From Sphingobacterium sp. CZ-2 (GTDB lineage Bacteria; Bacteroidota; Bacteroidia; Sphingobacteriales; Sphingobacteriaceae), in the NCBI RefSeq assembly GCF_004526235.1, contig NZ_CP038159.1:496001-560000 (forward strand): a stretch of DNA of 64,000 nt, written 5' to 3'. Below the pieces are notes generated by a model, which did not search any database, was not told the DNA's origin, and was given only the letters and a program-made list of their open reading frames with translations. Each line of letters starts with the position of its first letter. The first letter of the stretch is position 1. The translations under genes were made by a program, and so were the position numbers. Of the stretch, positions 62,952 through 64,000 are shown one piece after another.

Positions 62952-64000
62952 ATGTTAAAAACAAATAAATTGTTGTGCTATCTCGCTTTAGGTATCCTAC
63001 CTTTCTATAGCGTTGCCCAAGAAAAAGATAAAGCTCCGGCAAATTGGTTCAATTTGGATCACCAAAAAGATGGAGCGATGGGAATCAGCACAGACAAAGC
63101 CTACGAATTATTAAAGGGCCGTAAAGCTAGCCCGGTAATCGTGGCCGTATTGGATGGTGGTGTGGATATCCATCATGAAGATTTAAAAGATGTGCTTTGG
63201 AAGAATAAAAAGGAAATCCCTGGAAATGGTAAGGATGATGATGGCAATGGCTATATCGATGATGTATATGGTTGGAATTTCCTTGGGAATGCCAAAGGTG
63301 AAAACGTGGACCACGATAACCTGGAAGTGACCCGTTTGATCCGTATCTATGAACCTAAATACATTTCCGTCCTTCCTTCTACACCTCTTTCTGAAAAAGA
63401 AAGAAGAGAATTTGTCGCTTATCAAAAAATGGTGACCGATTATACCTCCAAAATGGATGAGGCGGCGTTCGGTAAGCAGAACTATGTGCGTATCAAAGAA
63501 AGCTTGGAAGCCATTGTAAAAGGTATCGGAAAGGATCCTAAAGCTATTACGGCAGCGGATCTGGATGCATTCCCTAACCCGAACAACAACCAAAAGAACA
63601 TCATCCGAATCGCTAAAAAGGAAATGGAAAAAGGAAGCTTTGAAAAATTCTTTGAGGACATCAAAGAAGGTGCTACCTATTTCAGCGATCAGGTAGATTA
63701 CCACTTGAACAAAGGTTTCGACCCGCGTCCGTTGATCGGCGATACGTACGATGATGCATCGGAACGTCATTATGGAAATGCAGATGTAAAAGGTCCTGAT
63801 GCCGACCATGGTACCCACGTAGCAGGGATCATCGGCGCCAAACGCAAAAACAACCTGGGTATCGATGGCGTATCCGATCAGGTACAGATCATGTCGGTTC
63901 GTGTGGTTCCCAATGGTGATGAAAGAGATAAGGACGTAGCCAATGCCATCCGTTATGCGGTAGATAACGGCGCAAAGGTGATCAATATGAGTTTCGGAAA
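62952..64000 (+). CDS. S8 subtilisin-family peptidase, 3' end cut by window edge
   Basis: 349 residues are visible from ATG 62952 and the frame is open to the last base. A signal peptide ends near SVAQ. The catalytic aspartate is D68 in VAVLDGGVD and the histidine is H286 in DHGTHVAG; the serine lies beyond the window. Subtilisins usually have about 30-50 residues between Asp and His; here there are about 218, so an insertion of roughly 170-190 residues, charged and mostly helical, sits between them. GAKVINMSFG is the start of the conserved strand before the oxyanion region. Secreted or surface protease. Confidence 0.93.
   Translation, partial: MLKTNKLLCYLALGILPFYSVAQEKDKAPANWFNLDHQKDGAMGISTDKAYELLKGRKASPVIVAVLDGGVDIHHEDLKDVLWKNKKEIPGNGKDDDGNGYIDDVYGWNFLGNAKGENVDHDNLEVTRLIRIYEPKYISVLPSTPLSEKERREFVAYQKMVTDYTSKMDEAAFGKQNYVRIKESLEAIVKGIGKDPKAITAADLDAFPNPNNNQKNIIRIAKKEMEKGSFEKFFEDIKEGATYFSDQVDYHLNKGFDPRPLIGDTYDDASERHYGNADVKGPDADHGTHVAGIIGAKRKNNLGIDGVSDQVQIMSVRVVPNGDERDKDVANAIRYAVDNGAKVINMSFG

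Noticed and set aside
63183-63818. 211-residue minus-strand open frame at the right end
   Set aside because: The plus strand here encodes the subtilase with its catalytic Asp and His on either side, so the opposite frame is a shadow.

Overview
This window is a chromosomal segment of a Bacteroidota bacterium, most likely a member of Sphingobacteriaceae (Sphingobacterium/Pedobacter-like). The evidence is a SusC/SusD nutrient-uptake pair, many lipoproteins and GH-family glycosidases, an OmpP1/FadL plus SGNH lipoprotein pair, a class II ketol-acid reductoisomerase in a branched-chain amino-acid operon, generally weak Shine-Dalgarno sequences, and several copies of the Bacteroidota promoter pattern (TTG/TTTG near -33, TAnnTTTG near -7). 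I see no rRNA, tRNA, CRISPR array, prophage or intact insertion sequence. The species assignment is an inference.

Layout. 1-11.1 kb is one plus-strand operon for isoleucine, valine and leucine synthesis: ilvB (cut by the left edge), ilvN, a DinB-like protein, ilvC, leuC, leuD, a ModF/PhrA-like double ATPase, leuB, a short leuA and ilvA. It ends in a strong hairpin. 11.2-15.7 kb holds a DUF2911 protein and a convergent class Ib ribonucleotide reductase operon (nrdH-like, nrdI, nrdE, nrdF). 16.1-18.5 kb is a secreted S9 peptidase. 18.6-28.4 kb is a minus-strand carbohydrate locus: gluconate-2-dehydrogenase-subunit-3-like protein, GMC oxidoreductase, GH76 mannanase-like protein, SusC and SusD, preceded by a HAD phosphatase and a small membrane protein. 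28.6-37.1 kb carries a two-gene fucosidase unit (GH29, GH95), an unrecognised lipoprotein, a CotH-family lipoprotein and a membrane-bound AraC regulator. 37.1-43.5 kb is housekeeping: glyS, bcp, an M23 peptidase, an FAH-family enzyme, metZ and tpx. 43.6-52.5 kb has OmpP1/FadL with an SGNH lipoprotein, lolD, an orphan pre-ATP-grasp-like protein, a degenerate HAD protein, two tandem S41 peptidase lipoproteins, a LacI regulator and an OsmC protein. 52.6-64 kb has sucC, hemL, a lipoprotein, an arginine operon (GNAT, argG, argC), a small membrane protein, an S9A oligopeptidase lipoprotein and a subtilase cut by the right edge.

Two non-coding signals stand out. First, four copies of a two-tier nested palindromic repeat (outer arm beginning CGTCATTGCGAGG, inner arm beginning GTCATCCTGAGCG) sit at gene 3' ends, three of them between convergent genes. 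Second, the transcript of the arginine operon appears to have a leader of about 280 nt. It can fold into a closing helix next to the start codon that encloses three hairpins, two of them with complementary loops, an architecture like that of a cis-regulatory RNA. Both are direct readings of sequence complementarity; their functions are inference.
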